Position numbers and translations under genes: made by a program
Shown: piece by piece, positions 5,224-5,396 of the stretch
How the letters are laid out: every line of letters begins with the position of its first letter
How positions within the stretch are numbered: position 1 is the stretch's first letter
The notes under the pieces: generated by a model
Told to the model about the DNA's origin: nothing
What the model saw: the letters and a program-made list of their open reading frames with translations, nothing else
The model's database searches: none
Assembly (NCBI GenBank): GCA_949127695.1
Contig: CASBQH010000135.1
Span: forward strand, 1-5,396
Direction of reading: 5' to 3'
DNA length: 5,396 bases
From: Synechococcales cyanobacterium PMM_0073
Lineage (GTDB): Bacteria; Cyanobacteriota; Cyanobacteriia; Elainellales; Elainellaceae

Positions 5224-5264
5224 TGATCCCCTGCGAGTAGACAAAATTTTGACGCAGGGGATCA
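5224..5264 (-). terminator. Perfect 12-bp stem-loop starting at the stop codon of the right-edge gene
   Basis: TGATCCCCTGCG (5224-5235) and CGCAGGGGATCA (5253-5264) are perfect complements with a 17-nt loop, which itself holds the palindrome CAAAATTTTG (5242-5251). Read leftward, the stem begins with the TGA stop of the partial gene at the right edge. That position suggests a transcription terminator or 3'-end hairpin. No U-tract follows (the next bases are GGATATGC), so it is not a textbook intrinsic terminator. Confidence 0.55.
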
Positions 5265-5396
5265 TTCTGTGGGTGACCCGGCAGGTGATTCGGCAGGTGA
5301 TTCGGCAGGTGATTCAGCAGGAGCAGGCTGCGTTGTATCAGGCCGGAATCCATGCGGAGCCAGCTCCCGCCAGACGGCCACAGCCAACGCTCCCAG
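5262..5396 (-). CDS. C-terminal end of an unidentified protein with a Pro/Ala/Glu/Ser-rich repeat tail, 5' partial
   Basis: A minus-strand frame is open from the window edge to TGA 5262-5264 and gives 44 residues. The first part, LGALAVAVWRELAPHGFRPD, looks like the end of a folded or membrane-associated domain: a hydrophobic stretch followed by WRELAPHGF. It is followed by a low-complexity tail with three tandem ESPA units and the end GSPTE. Such acidic Pro/Ala/Ser tails are common, disordered C-termini. The 12-bp perfect hairpin that starts at the stop supports this frame and strand over the two plus-strand frames that are also open. I do not recognise the family; the body of the protein lies outside the window. 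It is co-directional with ftrV. Confidence 0.65.
   Translation of the reverse strand: MGALAVAVWRELAPHGFRPDTTQPAPAESPAESPAESPAGSPTE
5279..5314 (-). repeat. Three perfect tandem copies of a 12-bp unit
   Basis: CGGCAGGTGATT occurs at 5279-5290, 5291-5302 and 5303-5314, with a degenerate partial fourth copy (CAGCAGG) at 5315-5321. On the minus strand each unit encodes Glu-Ser-Pro-Ala and keeps the frame. Perfect identity between units suggests recent slippage or unequal exchange, so copy number may vary between strains. Confidence 0.85.

Noticed and set aside
5279..5321. Possible CRISPR-like repeat array
   Set aside because: The units are 12 bp, directly adjacent and have no spacers, so this is a coding tandem repeat.
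5138..5353. Minus-strand 71-aa frame with NHLP repeats
   Set aside because: It is a shadow of the tandem repeat. Another minus frame gives a natural C-terminus (WRELAPHGF, then the ESPA tail) with a stop placed exactly at a strong hairpin.
5249..5396. Plus-strand open frame giving RQVI repeats (possible TTG or GTG start)
   Set aside because: It is plausible by composition, but it has no ATG, would start in or next to a 12-bp inverted repeat, and competes with the better supported minus-strand frame. It cannot be fully excluded without sequence to the right.
1..5396. tRNA, rRNA or riboswitch genes
   Set aside because: I saw no cloverleaf signature, rRNA-like stretch or known riboswitch core in any intergenic gap; the gaps are 145 nt or shorter.

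Overview
The window looks like a chromosomal segment of a cyanobacterium. The strongest marker is a complete gene for the variable chain of ferredoxin-thioredoxin reductase (ftrV), an oxygenic-phototroph protein. A truB of cyanobacterial type, a HIP1 octamer (GCGATCGC) and several gene starts without a Shine-Dalgarno sequence agree with this. Base composition appears to be in the mid-50s % GC by eye. There is no sign of phage, transposon, CRISPR, tRNA or rRNA.

Layout from left to right. (1) 1-783, plus: 3' part of a WVGT-repeat beta-propeller protein, cut by the window edge. (2) 784-920: short convergent intergenic region with two small hairpins. (3) 921-3698, minus, transcribed right to left: an AspH/LpxO-type beta-hydroxylase, then a JmjC/cupin-8 (FIH-like) oxygenase, then truB. 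These are probably one transcription unit, interrupted by a 101-nt spacer with interleaved inverted repeats. (4) 3699-3775: divergent promoter region. (5) 3776-4564, plus: a YdcF/DUF218 (ElyC/SanA-like) membrane protein, followed by a strong stem-loop. (6) 4646-4882, plus: a 78-aa protein of unknown function. (7) 4892-5116, minus: ftrV, converging on it with 9 nt between the stops. (8) 5262-5396, minus: the C-terminal end of another gene, with a Pro/Ala/Glu/Ser tail encoded by a 12-bp tandem repeat and a 12-bp perfect stem starting at its stop codon.

Most genes are housekeeping or widely conserved: tRNA pseudouridine-55 synthesis, redox regulation of the Calvin cycle through thioredoxin, and an envelope DUF218 protein. 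The most interesting part is the pair of 2-oxoglutarate/Fe(II) oxygenases from two different families. Both keep their metal and co-substrate residues, and they sit directly upstream of truB. Their substrates cannot be read from the sequence. A second theme is stem-loops that abut stop codons (five genes) but lack U-tracts. No stretch above 300 bases lacks a gene. I do not see convincing evidence of an entirely new system; the oxygenase pair is the best candidate for unexplored biology.
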